64,000 nucleotides of DNA from Prevotella sp. UBA2456 (lineage in GTDB: Bacteria; Bacteroidota; Bacteroidia; Bacteroidales; Bacteroidaceae). The stretch covers positions 67,415-131,414 of the forward strand of contig DDPY01000025.1 in the NCBI GenBank assembly GCA_002342415.1, written 5' to 3'. Shown here piece by piece: positions 25,541 to 32,954 of this stretch (position 1 is its first letter; each line of letters begins with the position of its first letter). The notes beneath the pieces are model-generated. The model saw only the letters and a list, made by a program, of their open reading frames with translations, was not told where the DNA came from and ran no database searches. The position numbers and the translations under genes are program-made.

Positions 25541-25705
25541 ATGAAAAAGATTGCTAAGAAAGAATATTCCCGTCCGGTCTGCCTGGTAATGGATTTGCCT
25601 TGCAAAACACTGCTTATGACCTCTACAGAAATAGACCCTTATGCAGGGAAAGAGACGATAGACATTCCGCTGGATCCCGACGAGGGAACGTTTGATGCGC
25701 TGTAA
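25541..25705 (+). CDS. 54-residue small protein ending the secreted-protein operon
   Basis: This short frame starts with ATG 11 bp after the GLUG-protein stop and ends just before a strong terminator, so it is placed as a true operon member. The peptide begins KKIAKKEYSRPVCLVMDL and continues through LLMTSTEIDPYAG to an acidic C-terminus, DIPLDPDEGTFDAL. The K-rich start, Y..P motif and LLMTS core resemble very short Bacteroidales proteins that often sit beside surface-protein genes. It has two Cys and no signal peptide. Function unknown; a regulator, chaperone-like partner or peptide precursor cannot be distinguished. Confidence 0.65.
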   Translation: MKKIAKKEYSRPVCLVMDLPCKTLLMTSTEIDPYAGKETIDIPLDPDEGTFDAL

Positions 25706-25710
25706 GCAAA

Positions 25711-25744
25711 AAACAAGCCCGCTGGAATGAGCAGGCTTTTTTTG
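25711..25744 (+). terminator. Intrinsic terminator of the secreted-protein operon
   Basis: AAGCCCGCT (25715-25723), a 6-nt loop and AGCAGGCTT (25730-25738) pair with one mismatch and are followed by a T run. Confidence 0.88.
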
Positions 25745-25795
25745 TGTGTAGTTGTCTGGCGGCTTGTTTTTTGTGTCGTCGTCTGACGGCTCGTC

Positions 25796-26332
25796 TTAAT
25801 TCTTCGAGACAGCCTCGTCGCTGATGCCGCCACCCGTCCAGGGGTCGTTGTAGGCATAGACAAAGATGATGGGTTGTGTGTTCTCCGTCTCCGCCCACTT
25901 ACGGAAGTCTTTCATCAGGTAGCCGCCATCCTGCTTGTAGATGCCTGCCTTTCCGCACTGTTCGTATAGGGCCTGGGTGGTGAACATGTAGTTGACTTTC
26001 TCGCAGTATGCAGGTTTCAGAATGCTTCCTGGAGCATTGGCTATGGAGTAGTCGTTGTCGGCAGATCCCAGCTCCGTGAAGGATTGGATGTTGTAGGGAG
26101 CACTGGGCGACTCGCGACGGAATCGCAGGTAGTCCCGAAAAACGTCACTGTTTTCACAAGACACTCCTAATGAGAAACGAGAGCCAACTATTCCTGTAGT
26201 GGTTGACAACACACCTGTACAACAAGAAGCTCCCAAAGCTATCAGACCCATCAGCAAACAACGGAAGGGACAAATTGCGAAGGAGGCATTAGGAAGGTGG
26301 AAATCTGCAGCCAGGTCTGTCAAAGTGACCAA
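25796..26332 (-). pseudogene. Remnant of a PS-10/S37-type secreted tripeptidyl peptidase
   Basis: The downstream part of this frame (from about residue 65) reads DYLRFRRESPSAPYNIQSFTELG, then YMFTTQALYEQCGKAGIY and IIFVYAYNDPWTGGGISDEA, which resembles the C-terminal region of the Bacteroidales PS-10 (S37) peptidases. The first ~60 residues do not fit that family and the expected C-terminal tail after the DPWTG motif is missing, the frame stopping in a 27-bp direct repeat (25746-25799). No catalytic N-terminal domain is present. I read it as a gene fragment left by deletion or rearrangement; family assignment is moderate. Confidence 0.5.
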
Positions 26333-26357
26333 ATAAGTTGGTTAAGAAGAAAAAGTC

Positions 26358-26388
26358 TTTGATATTTCTAAGAATGATGCTAACTTTG
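26358..26388 (+). promoter_or_regulatory. Promoter of the HAD-domain gene
   Basis: TTTG at 26358-26361 and TAACTTTG at 26381-26388 are 19 bp apart; the ATG follows 4 bp after the box, giving a near-leaderless mRNA. Confidence 0.65.
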
Positions 26389-26392
26389 CAGC

Positions 26393-26866
26393 ATGAGAAA
26401 GATCTTATTCTTAGATTTCGATGGTGTGATGGTGACGGACAGGTACCATGAACACCTGACAGCCATAGGTCAGTCACTACGTGATAACTATGGTGCAAAA
26501 TTCGACCCGGTATGTGTAGAGAACTTACGTCATATTATTGACAGCACGGATGCTGGTATAGTGGTGACATCGACATGGAAGATGACGATGGGACAGGACG
26601 GCATTCGCCAGATGTGGGATGACCGTCACTTGCCAGGGAAAGTGATTGGTGTTACACCTGACATTGATCCTATCCATCGAGGAAACGAGATAGATGCGTG
26701 GCTTGACGCAAATCCGGGCACGGTCCGCTATGCTATTATCGATGATGCTCCGCTTGTTGATTTCTTCAACGAGAATCAAATGGAGCATCTTTTCCGTGTA
26801 AACGAATGTACGGGCATTGACGAAGATACCGCACAGTCGGTAATCAATCATTTGTGTAACAGATAA
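26393..26866 (+). CDS. HAD-superfamily protein (RNA-repair-associated HAD type)
   Basis: A 157-residue protein starting KILFLDFDGVMV, the HAD motif I with the nucleophile and acid Asp pair. Motif II is represented by VVTSTWK (Ser/Thr) and the acidic motif IV by YAIIDDAPL. It lacks a large cap domain. This short architecture matches the HAD domain found alone or in Swiss-army-knife RNA repair proteins, which may act as polynucleotide phosphatase-like enzymes; that role is by family only. It has its own promoter and lies next to a toxin-antitoxin pair in a small accessory-looking segment. Confidence 0.8.
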   Translation: MRKILFLDFDGVMVTDRYHEHLTAIGQSLRDNYGAKFDPVCVENLRHIIDSTDAGIVVTSTWKMTMGQDGIRQMWDDRHLPGKVIGVTPDIDPIHRGNEIDAWLDANPGTVRYAIIDDAPLVDFFNENQMEHLFRVNECTGIDEDTAQSVINHLCNR

Positions 26867-26881
26867 AAATCTGCATAAAAG

Positions 26882-26922
26882 TTTGGATATATCAGCAAAT
26901 ATGCTTATCTTTGCATCGCAAA
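26882..26922 (+). promoter_or_regulatory. Promoter and possible operator of the toxin-antitoxin operon
   Basis: TTTG (26882-26885) and TATCTTTG (26906-26913) are separated by 20 bp. A 5-3-5 inverted repeat, TTTGC-ATC-GCAAA (26910-26922), overlaps the end of the -7 box and the expected start point, where an antitoxin could bind to repress its own operon. Confidence 0.6.
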
Positions 26923-26961
26923 GTGCTATACAAGTGTAATTAACATGTAATACAAAAAGAT

Positions 26962-27237
26962 ATGGCAACAACGATTAAGCGTAAAGCAGTGTCTTTCCGC
27001 CTTCCCAGTTACCTTTTGGAGGGGTTGAAGACTGAGGCCAGGAGGCAGCATCGCAGTGTGAACAACCTTGTTGAAGTCGCTCTGTTGAAGTCGCTGTATA
27101 ACGAGCCTAATGCGGAAACGCTGGCTGCAATGAAAGAATGTCAGTCTGGTGTAGAGCTGGAGGGCTTTGATCCGAACGAACTGCAACCACTCGACCTTAG
27201 TAGTTTCGAATCTTTCATGCAGTCACTTGACAAATGA
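26962..27237 (+). CDS. RelB/DinJ-type antitoxin (ribbon-helix-helix-like)
   Basis: A 91-residue protein. The N-terminal part (KRKAVSFRLPSYLLEGLKTEARRQHRSVNNLVEVAL) looks like a ribbon-helix-helix DNA-binding unit: a short strand with alternating polar residues and two helices. The acidic C-terminal part (about 55-91) would wrap the toxin. The stop codon overlaps the toxin's ATG by 4 bp. It should neutralise the downstream YafQ-like toxin and autorepress the operon through the palindrome at 26910-26922; both are inferred from family behaviour. Confidence 0.85.
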   Translation: MATTIKRKAVSFRLPSYLLEGLKTEARRQHRSVNNLVEVALLKSLYNEPNAETLAAMKECQSGVELEGFDPNELQPLDLSSFESFMQSLDK

Positions 27238-27512
27238 AAAAGAAGATAATTCCCTCAACTAAATTCAAGAAGGACCAAAAGCGCTATAGGCACAACATCG
27301 AGAAGATGAAAAAGCTATATGATCTTCTGGTTATCTTGGAAGAGACAGGACACGTGCCGCAGGAATACCAGCCTCACATGCTGTCGGGCAACTATAAGGG
27401 ATTCATGGAGTGTCATGTAGAGGACAACTTCCTGCTGATATGGATAGACGAGACTTCAGACATTATTAAACTGGTTCGTCTCGGCACTCATCACGAACTA
27501 TTCGGGAAATAG
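27234..27512 (+). CDS. YafQ/RelE-family mRNA interferase toxin
   Basis: A 92-residue basic protein starting KKKIIPSTKFKKDQKRYRHN, with the YafQ-like core PHMLSGNYKGFMECHVEDNFLLIW and the C-terminal VRLGTHHELFGK. The His-rich end and CHVEDNFLLIW segment match the RelE/YafQ active-site region; these toxins cut mRNA in the ribosomal A site. Overlap with the antitoxin gene by 4 bp gives the usual antitoxin-first order. No terminator is seen until 27651. Confidence 0.88.
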   Translation: MKKKIIPSTKFKKDQKRYRHNIEKMKKLYDLLVILEETGHVPQEYQPHMLSGNYKGFMECHVEDNFLLIWIDETSDIIKLVRLGTHHELFGK

Positions 27513-27580
27513 CCAGTAGTTTCAGCAGTGTATTATATATGTATTAGAGGGTACATATTACTATGGATTATAGAGAAAAC

Positions 27581-27640
27581 GTAAGGTGTTGGTTTCCAAC
27601 GCGATTACTTGAAATAGAGGGTGGGAACCTCACCTTCCGC
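27581..27640 (+). other. 3'-tRNA-like relic sharing 13 bp with tRNA-Ser
   Basis: CCTCACCTTCCGC at 27628-27640 is identical to the 3' end of tRNA-Ser (17645-17657). AAGGTG (27581-27586) can pair with CACCTT, and GAGG/CCTC forms a T-arm-like stem, but there is no anticodon arm, so it is not a functional tRNA. It may be a decayed tRNA or the far attachment site of an element once inserted at tRNA-Ser. The 172-bp gap from 27513 to 27684 holds only this and the terminator. Confidence 0.5.
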
Positions 27641-27650
27641 AAAACCGATA

Positions 27651-27676
27651 AAGAGAGTTGTTTGGCTCTCTTTTTT
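27651..27676 (+). terminator. Terminator after the tRNA-like relic / toxin-antitoxin operon
   Basis: AAGAGAG (27651-27657) pairs with CTCTCTT (27666-27672) across an 8-nt loop, followed by a T run. Confidence 0.75.
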
Positions 27677-27684
27677 GTGTATGT

Positions 27685-28554
27685 TCAGAGGGAGGCAAGG
27701 TAGCCGAGTTGGTAGAGGCGGAAGACGAGCAGGTTGGGGTGGAGGCCAGTCAGGTGGCGACGCTCCAGGCTGCCGAAGCAGCGATGCCATAACTTTAGAA
27801 TGGGAGAAAGGGCAGCAGCGATGTCGAGCAGTCGTGAATAGCCCTTGAGCTCGTGGCGAAACTGTTGGAGCGTGCGCAGTGAGCGCTCGCACTTGGAGAG
27901 ATAGGCCTGGTTGTCCTCGAAGTCGACGAGCGTCAGCGGATTGTCGATGTGCAGGATGGTGGCTCCGCCCTCGCATAGTTGCTTGCCAAAGAGCACATCC
28001 TCGTAACCGCTTTTCTGGAACCGCTCGTCAAAGGGATGCTGATCGAAACAGGTGCGGCGGATGAGAAAGTTGACAGATCGGAACTGCTGGAAACCGGAAC
28101 GATTGCGGCGAGCGGCCGTATGTGCAGGTTCGGCGGCTTTCTCATAGCAGTATCTGAGGTTGCTGCAGGCATCGGGGGGGGTAGCGATGCGGATGCCGCC
28201 GCTGACGACATCGGTTGTGTCGCACACCAGATAGCGGCGGATGAAGTCGGAGTCGGGGATGACCATGTCGCTGTCGAGGAAGAGTAGCCAGGGATAGCGG
28301 CTGTGGGCAGCCAGATAGTTGCGGGTGGCTGCGCTGCCCGTATTGGTGCCCTTCATCAGCAACTGGCAGTGGCTCAGCAGGGCGATGCGCTGGTTGGCCT
28401 CTATTGCCTGGGAGAGGGTTGAGCCGTCGTCGGCCACGAGAATCTCATAGCAGAAAGGCTTGGCAATCTGTTCGCACATACGGTGCAGATGCTTCACCAA
28501 TTCTACGCACGTACTGTTATATGTAGGTATCAATATGGACAGTTCGGTAATCAT
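27685..28554 (-). CDS. Family 2 glycosyltransferase
   Basis: A 289-residue GT-A-fold enzyme starting ELSILIPTYNSTC. It has the nucleotide-binding Asp in ILVADDGSTLS and the metal-binding motif in WLLFLDSDMV (DxD-like), and a central SVNFLIRRTCFDQHPFDERF acceptor region followed by GYEDVLFGKQL, where the ED pair is the usual catalytic base position. There are no transmembrane segments. It probably adds a sugar to a surface glycan or lipopolysaccharide; donor and acceptor are unknown. Its closest neighbours on this side are rpsP and a GT4 gene on the opposite strand. Confidence 0.9.
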   Translation of the reverse strand: MITELSILIPTYNSTCVELVKHLHRMCEQIAKPFCYEILVADDGSTLSQAIEANQRIALLSHCQLLMKGTNTGSAATRNYLAAHSRYPWLLFLDSDMVIPDSDFIRRYLVCDTTDVVSGGIRIATPPDACSNLRYCYEKAAEPAHTAARRNRSGFQQFRSVNFLIRRTCFDQHPFDERFQKSGYEDVLFGKQLCEGGATILHIDNPLTLVDFEDNQAYLSKCERSLRTLQQFRHELKGYSRLLDIAAALSPILKLWHRCFGSLERRHLTGLHPNLLVFRLYQLGYLASL

Positions 28555-28562
28555 CTTCTTTG

Positions 28563-28570
28563 CAAAGGTA
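28563..28570 (-). promoter_or_regulatory. -7 box of the GT2 gene
   Basis: TACCTTTG on the minus strand lies 8 bp before the ATG; no clear -33 element is visible. Confidence 0.5.
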
Positions 28571-28610
28571 GTGAAAAAATGTCATAACAGCATGTTTTCT
28601 TCGGAAAATA

Positions 28611-28642
28611 TTTGGTGGAACGGCAAAAAAAGCGTACCTTTG
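28611..28642 (+). promoter_or_regulatory. Promoter of rpsP
   Basis: TTTG (28611-28614) and TACCTTTG (28635-28642) are 20 bp apart, a full consensus match. Confidence 0.75.
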
Positions 28643-28710
28643 CAGCCGCTTTTACGAGTTAAGAGCATGGAATTCAAATTAAAACATTAAAATTTAAACG
28701 TTAAAAAACA

Positions 28711-29265
28711 ATGGCAACAAAAATCAGATTGCAGCGCGGCGGTCGTAAGAGCTATGCTTTCTATCGCATCGTGATCGCTGACGCAAGAGCACCACGTGAT
28801 GGTAAATTTACTGAGAAGATTGGTACTTACAACCCTAACACCAATCCTGCCACAGTAGATTTGAATTTCGAGCGTGCACTTTACTGGGTCGAGACTGGTG
28901 CACAGCCTACCGACACCGTTCGTAACATTCTGAGCCGTGAAGGTGTGTACATGATGAAGCACCTGCGTGGCGGTGTGAAGAAGGGTGCCTTCGACGAGGC
29001 TACCGCTCAGAAGAAGTTTGACGCATGGAAGGCTGACAAGCAGAATGGTCTGCAGAAGATTGCCGAGGCTGAGGCCAAGGCAAAGAAGGAGGCTGCTGCT
29101 GCCCAGCTGAAGGCTGAGAAGGCTCAGAACGAGGAGCTGGCCAAGAAGGTGGCTGAGAAGAAGGCTGCCGAGGCTGCTGCCAAGGCTGAGGAAGAGGCTG
29201 CAAAGGCTGCTGAGGCTGCTGCTGCCGAGGCTCCCGCAGAGGAGGCTGCTCCTGCTGAGGCATAA
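28711..29265 (+). CDS. rpsP: 30S ribosomal protein S16 with long Ala/Lys/Glu tail
   Basis: Residues 1-85 are a typical S16 (KIRLQRGGRKSYAFYRIVIADARAPRDGKF), which binds 16S rRNA early in small-subunit assembly. The protein is 184 residues, about twice the length of the E. coli protein, because of a C-terminal tail from about residue 110 composed almost wholly of Ala, Lys and Glu, likely a charged helix. Extended S16 tails are common in Bacteroidetes. It is monocistronic here, with its own promoter and terminator, and is not linked to rimM or trmD. Confidence 0.97.
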   Translation: MATKIRLQRGGRKSYAFYRIVIADARAPRDGKFTEKIGTYNPNTNPATVDLNFERALYWVETGAQPTDTVRNILSREGVYMMKHLRGGVKKGAFDEATAQKKFDAWKADKQNGLQKIAEAEAKAKKEAAAAQLKAEKAQNEELAKKVAEKKAAEAAAKAEEEAAKAAEAAAAEAPAEEAAPAEA

Positions 29266-29292
29266 ATCTCGCGACGCAGAAGAAATCTATCA

Positions 29293-29321
29293 AGAGCGGA
29301 TAATAAATCCGCTCTTTTTTT
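29293..29321 (+). terminator. Intrinsic terminator of rpsP
   Basis: AGAGCGGAT (29293-29301), loop AATAA, ATCCGCTCT (29307-29315) and seven T. It ends only 13 bp before the next gene's start. Confidence 0.92.
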
Positions 29322-29333
29322 GTTATAGTATAT

Positions 29334-30482
29334 ATGCATATACTTGAGTTGCCTTCTTTTTTTGTACCCTATGGTGGTCTGTTCTGTCTCGATCAGGCCA
29401 AGGCGTTAGCGGCACTGGGGCATGAGGTTCGTATCCTGAGCAACGTGCAGTTGGGGGTGACCGTTAATTGGAAAGACTACCTGATTTTGCCTTGGCATCG
29501 CTATGAACACGAGATGGACGGCATTGCCGTATATCAGAACTATCAGCGTGGGGTGCCCAAAATGGTGCGTCATAATGTGGAGCGTTGGGTCAGTACTGTC
29601 TGTTCCATGTTTGAAAACTATGTGGCGAGATACGGCCGTCCCGACATTCTTCATGCCCATTGTGCCAAGTGGGCTGGCTATGCGGCAATGCTCATCAGTA
29701 GGGAGTATGGGATTCCCTATGTCATAACGGAGCATCTTTCGTATAAGATGTTTGAAGAGGAGTTTGGACCGGCTCCAAGTACTGCATGGCAAATAGGCTT
29801 GTTGAAAGAAGCCTACAGGGAAGCTGCATGTGTGGTACATGTCTCGGAGGAGCAAGTGGACAATATTGCCCCATATTTCGGGCGGGACTATCGCTGGCAG
29901 TACATTTCGAATACGATAGACGTAGACTTCTACCACCATCTGTCAAGGCTGCCACTTGCGGGCCGCCCCTTCCGGTTCTGCTGTTTGGCCAACTACTGGC
30001 CGTTGAAGGGCTATGATGTCTTGTTCGAAGCTTTCCGTTCGTTGCGTCGTGCTCATCCGCAGGTGGAATTAGCCATTGCGGGCAGGGGGACTGACAGCAG
30101 GGACTGTCGCTCACAGATGACGGAAGGGATGACCACTCACGGGCTTATAGCGCGTGAGGAGGTGCGCCAGTTGTTATATGAAAGTGATGCACTGGTGCTG
30201 GCCAGCAGGAGTGAGGTGCAGCCCTTGGTACTGTTGGAGGCTATGAGCACGGGGATACCAGTGGTGGCAACGACGTGTATTCCTCGTTGCCTGCAGTTAG
30301 GGGAGGGGTGCAGCATTGTTCCCGTTGACGATGCACAGGCGCTGGCAGCATCGATGCATGCAGTAATGGAAAATGGCCCGATTGACGGTGCTTCACTGTC
30401 AGCCCAGGTGGCAACTATTGCATCGCCACGGGCGATAGGCCGCCAGTTGGAGCAGCTGTTTAGCGAAGTGATGGGGAAATGA
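29334..30482 (+). CDS. Family 4 glycosyltransferase
   Basis: A 382-residue GT-B enzyme. The N-terminal domain begins MHILELPSFFVPYGGLFCLDQAKALAALGHEV with the Gly-rich acceptor loop; the C-terminal domain has LANYWPLKGYDVLFEAF, the donor-binding segment and the E-x7-E motif in SEVQPLVLLEAMSTGIPVVAT. Retaining glycosyl transfer onto a surface polysaccharide is expected. It starts 13 bp after the rpsP terminator with no clear promoter, so expression may depend on read-through or a weak start in the T-rich terminator tail. Confidence 0.92.
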   Translation: MHILELPSFFVPYGGLFCLDQAKALAALGHEVRILSNVQLGVTVNWKDYLILPWHRYEHEMDGIAVYQNYQRGVPKMVRHNVERWVSTVCSMFENYVARYGRPDILHAHCAKWAGYAAMLISREYGIPYVITEHLSYKMFEEEFGPAPSTAWQIGLLKEAYREAACVVHVSEEQVDNIAPYFGRDYRWQYISNTIDVDFYHHLSRLPLAGRPFRFCCLANYWPLKGYDVLFEAFRSLRRAHPQVELAIAGRGTDSRDCRSQMTEGMTTHGLIAREEVRQLLYESDALVLASRSEVQPLVLLEAMSTGIPVVATTCIPRCLQLGEGCSIVPVDDAQALAASMHAVMENGPIDGASLSAQVATIASPRAIGRQLEQLFSEVMGK

Positions 30483-30496
30483 ACTAATTTTTTCTG

Positions 30497-30560
30497 GAGT
30501 GCAGAGGAAAACTTTTTCGAGTGCAGAGAAAAAAGTTTTCGAGTGCAGGGAAAAAATGTG
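30497..30560. repeat. 22-bp tandem repeat, three copies
   Basis: GAGTGCAG recurs at 30497, 30519 and 30541, exactly 22 bp apart, each followed by an A-rich and T-rich stretch. It begins 15 bp after the GT4 stop codon. This is the first of three repeat blocks filling the 420-bp gap 30483-30902, which has no supportable gene. Confidence 0.8.
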
Positions 30561-30610
30561 TTACGAACGTTCCCTAAAAAGTAGACGGCATGGTGATAGC
30601 TATAAGGGCA

Positions 30611-30690
30611 GGTTATTGTCCAATAAGGACTGGTTATTGTGCAATAAGGGCAGGTTATTGGGCAATAAGGGGCGGTTATTGGGCAAAAAG
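30611..30690. repeat. 21-bp palindromic tandem repeat, nearly four copies
   Basis: The unit GGTTATTGNNCAATAAGGNNN repeats at 30611, 30632, 30653 and 30674 (last copy partial). Each contains the dyad TTATTG-NN-CAATAA. A related half-copy lies just before, at about 30599-30610. Translation gives repetitive short peptides in several frames, which are not believed to be real. Confidence 0.85.
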
Positions 30691-30718
30691 TAAATTCTCT
30701 TACCGCCATAAAATCCTA

Positions 30719-30798
30719 TCACCCTCCTGTCACCCTTGTCACCCTATAAAAAAGGGTGCAGCCCTTTGTACATCGGCATTCTGACACCCTGACACCCT
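30719..30798. repeat. CACCCT repeats with a hairpin
   Basis: TCACCCT at 30719, GTCACCCT at 30729 and 30738, an AAAGGG-TGCAG-CCCTTT hairpin (30751-30767), and GACACCCT twice at 30783-30798. The hairpin may act as a weak terminator for the GT4 gene. The remaining 100 bp to the convergent GT2 gene show nothing recognisable. Confidence 0.7.
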
Positions 30799-30902
30799 AA
30801 AACAAGAAAATCTATACTGCAATAAACCGAAAGATGGCATTACTTTATAGACCATTGTTTACGATTGACGGAATGTGGTGGTACGTAAACTCTCCGATTT
30901 GC

Positions 30903-31910
30903 TTACTGAAGTGCACGCTTGGCATAGATGACAACATTGCGCACTTGTAAAGCCAGCCGCCAAAGTGTGTGGTGTCGCATGATGTAAAACAGCAGGCTGC
31001 TTCGAAGTGGTCGGCCACACTGCCATGCCTGCTCGGTTTCCAGCGTCTTATCCCTCAAGCATGGCTCGTGTGCCCTGAAAGCATGCATCGCTAAGGCAAA
31101 GATGCGCTGTTGGAAATACTGCTCCGTGGCCTGCGTGTGAATATGGTGACGCTGTGCCAATAGCCAACTGAGGTTGCTGGTTCGCAGGGTAAAGCAGAAC
31201 TGCTTCTGGTGGTTGGCAGAGTTTGATACGCTCTCGCCGCCTTGGCTGTAGTTGAGCGTGACTTCTGGCAGATAGGCAATCGTGCCCTGTAGTGCCATGA
31301 GGAAACCTATCTGCAGGTCTTCGCAACCATATTCCTTGTTGCGCAGCTGCGAGTCGTCTGTAAGCAAAGTCTCGCGGATGATGCGGTTGCGATAGAGCGA
31401 TGTACCCAGATGTATGACGGGCACCTTCGTCTGGATGATGATGGCTTCGAGCATCTCCTTACCTGTGGTGAAGGGGGCTTCGAAGGGCTTCTGCGGACTT
31501 CGCCGTGTCTTGCCGGTATGCTTATTGTAGCTGTTCCAGTTGGTGTGCACCAAAGTGACTTCAGGATGACGTTCCATTATGCTGACTTCCTTCTCCAGCT
31601 TCAGCGGGTCCACCCAGAAGTCGTCACCGGCACAGTCGGCAATGTATTCGCCCCGGCATGCCAGTATGCAGTCGAAATAGTTGTCTACCACCCCTTTGTT
31701 ATGCTCGTTGGCCAGAAGACAAATGATGTCTGGGTATCGCCGGAGATAATCTTGGCAAATCGTGAGGGTGCGGTCTGTGGAACAATCCTCGCCGATTACG
31801 ATTTCGAAAGGCACATGGCACTGCTGCATGAGGATGGAGTCCAGCGTGCGGCCAATTGTGTCCTGCTGGTTGTACGTGCATACGATAACGGAAATCACAG
31901 GGTGCATCAT
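30903..31910 (-). CDS. Family 2 glycosyltransferase
   Basis: A 335-residue GT-A enzyme with PVISVIVCTYNQQDTIGRTLDSIL at the start, the nucleotide-site EIVIGEDCSTDRT, and the metal-site region YIADCAGDDFWVDPLKLEKEV, typical of GT2 enzymes that elongate surface polysaccharides. The C-terminal 100 residues are basic and helical, with no clear membrane span. It is the second gene of a two-gene operon, overlapping the previous GT2 by 4 bp (ATGA). Sugar specificity cannot be read from sequence. Confidence 0.92.
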   Translation of the reverse strand: MMHPVISVIVCTYNQQDTIGRTLDSILMQQCHVPFEIVIGEDCSTDRTLTICQDYLRRYPDIICLLANEHNKGVVDNYFDCILACRGEYIADCAGDDFWVDPLKLEKEVSIMERHPEVTLVHTNWNSYNKHTGKTRRSPQKPFEAPFTTGKEMLEAIIIQTKVPVIHLGTSLYRNRIIRETLLTDDSQLRNKEYGCEDLQIGFLMALQGTIAYLPEVTLNYSQGGESVSNSANHQKQFCFTLRTSNLSWLLAQRHHIHTQATEQYFQQRIFALAMHAFRAHEPCLRDKTLETEQAWQCGRPLRSSLLFYIMRHHTLWRLALQVRNVVIYAKRALQ

Positions 31911-32890
31911 CTTTCCTTCTTTAACAGTGGTAGGGCGTGTATCAGGAGTTGCCGTCCGAGTGCATGGTTTGTCAAAGTTCTAAACCAAGCGTACTTCTGG
32001 GTATAGTGATGATTGGGCAGTGGAAAGAGTCCTTCTTGGCGCAGCCGCTCAATGCACTGGCTTAGCTTTTGTACCGAGCGGTCTTCTACGATAATGTGAT
32101 AGAGGTAGTCCATTGTCAGCTGGGCCACCCGGCGCTGGAGCGCCATGCGTTCGTCGGATGCTATGCGGTCACATGTCTCTTTGAGACGCAGGATTACTCC
32201 CAGTCGGTCGTCGTGTCGCTTTTGGCGTGTCGCCTCGTCAGTATCCATAGTGATGGAGTGGGGCCGACGACGGTAGTAGTAAGCCTTGGCATGGGTGGTG
32301 TAGACATGATTAGCGCCTCTGAGCAACAGAGGCGTGAACTCTTCGTCCTCGTGATAAATACCAGGGGTAAAGCGTAGAGTACCCAATACATTCTTCTTGA
32401 ACAGATAGCCCCAGGCTGTGCCGTGGATGTTGTGATGGCGCAACAGTTGAACACCCGTGGTGCAGGATACGTCGTCAGGCATAGGTTGTCTACTCTCGTT
32501 TGTGCTGGTGAAGTCGAACATGACCATGTCGGCATCTGAATGGTTCTGCAAGAGTTTTAGACAGTAGTCATAGGGAACTTTCAGCAGGCAGTCGTCCGCA
32601 TCGACAAACTGGAGATACCGTCCTGTGGCCATCTCGATGCCTGTATTGCGGGCAACACTCAGTCCCTGATTCTTCTGGCGCACGTAGATGATGTCGTCGC
32701 CATACTGCATCAGTCCGTTCATGGGACTGACTTTCGAACCGTCATCCACTACGATAATCTCGCGCTCATCGGCGGTGAGCGATAGCGCCAGAATGCTGTC
32801 AATACATTCGCACAGCATCTGAACTGGCAAGTTGTAGTAGGCCAGGATGAAACTGACAAAGGGCTTTCTCGTATCCATAATGATGTGCAA
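31907..32890 (-). CDS. Family 2 glycosyltransferase
   Basis: A 327-residue GT-A enzyme: FVSFILAYYNLPVQMLCECIDSIL, EIIVVDDGSKVSPM, SVARNTGIEMATGRYLQFVDADDCL (DxD), all standard for GT2 transferases acting on surface glycans. First gene of a pair with the downstream GT2, and divergent from the flippase gene with a shared 64-bp promoter region. Together they suggest a small O-antigen or exopolysaccharide locus split over both strands. Confidence 0.93.
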   Translation of the reverse strand: MHIIMDTRKPFVSFILAYYNLPVQMLCECIDSILALSLTADEREIIVVDDGSKVSPMNGLMQYGDDIIYVRQKNQGLSVARNTGIEMATGRYLQFVDADDCLLKVPYDYCLKLLQNHSDADMVMFDFTSTNESRQPMPDDVSCTTGVQLLRHHNIHGTAWGYLFKKNVLGTLRFTPGIYHEDEEFTPLLLRGANHVYTTHAKAYYYRRRPHSITMDTDEATRQKRHDDRLGVILRLKETCDRIASDERMALQRRVAQLTMDYLYHIIVEDRSVQKLSQCIERLRQEGLFPLPNHHYTQKYAWFRTLTNHALGRQLLIHALPLLKKER

Positions 32891-32895
32891 AGATA
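32888..32895 (-). promoter_or_regulatory. -7 box of the GT2 pair
   Basis: TATCTTTG on the minus strand overlaps the sequence immediately before the ATG (codon at 32888-32890), implying a leaderless or near-leaderless transcript if used. Confidence 0.4.
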
Positions 32896-32903
32896 CGAAT
32901 TTA

Positions 32904-32935
32904 TTTGGAATTACGTAATAAAAAACGTAATTTTG
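32904..32935 (+). promoter_or_regulatory. Promoter of the flippase gene
   Basis: TTTG (32904-32907) and TAATTTTG (32928-32935) with a 20-bp spacer. Confidence 0.65.
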
Positions 32936-32954
32936 CGTTCGAAAATAAACTATT

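Noticed and set aside
25639..25863. 74-residue minus-strand frame with TSRQTTT repeats
   Set aside because: It reads through the terminator and a 27-bp direct repeat, with no recognisable protein.
27550..27640. Second functional tRNA-Ser
   Set aside because: Only the 3' end matches; there is no GGAAGGT acceptor arm or anticodon arm.
30497..30690. CRISPR array
   Set aside because: Repeats are contiguous tandems of 21-22 bp without variable spacers, and no cas gene is present.
30499..30784. Two short frames with repeated peptides such as GYCPIRT
   Set aside because: They translate the 21-bp tandem repeat in two frames at once; no start signal or family, so treated as non-coding.
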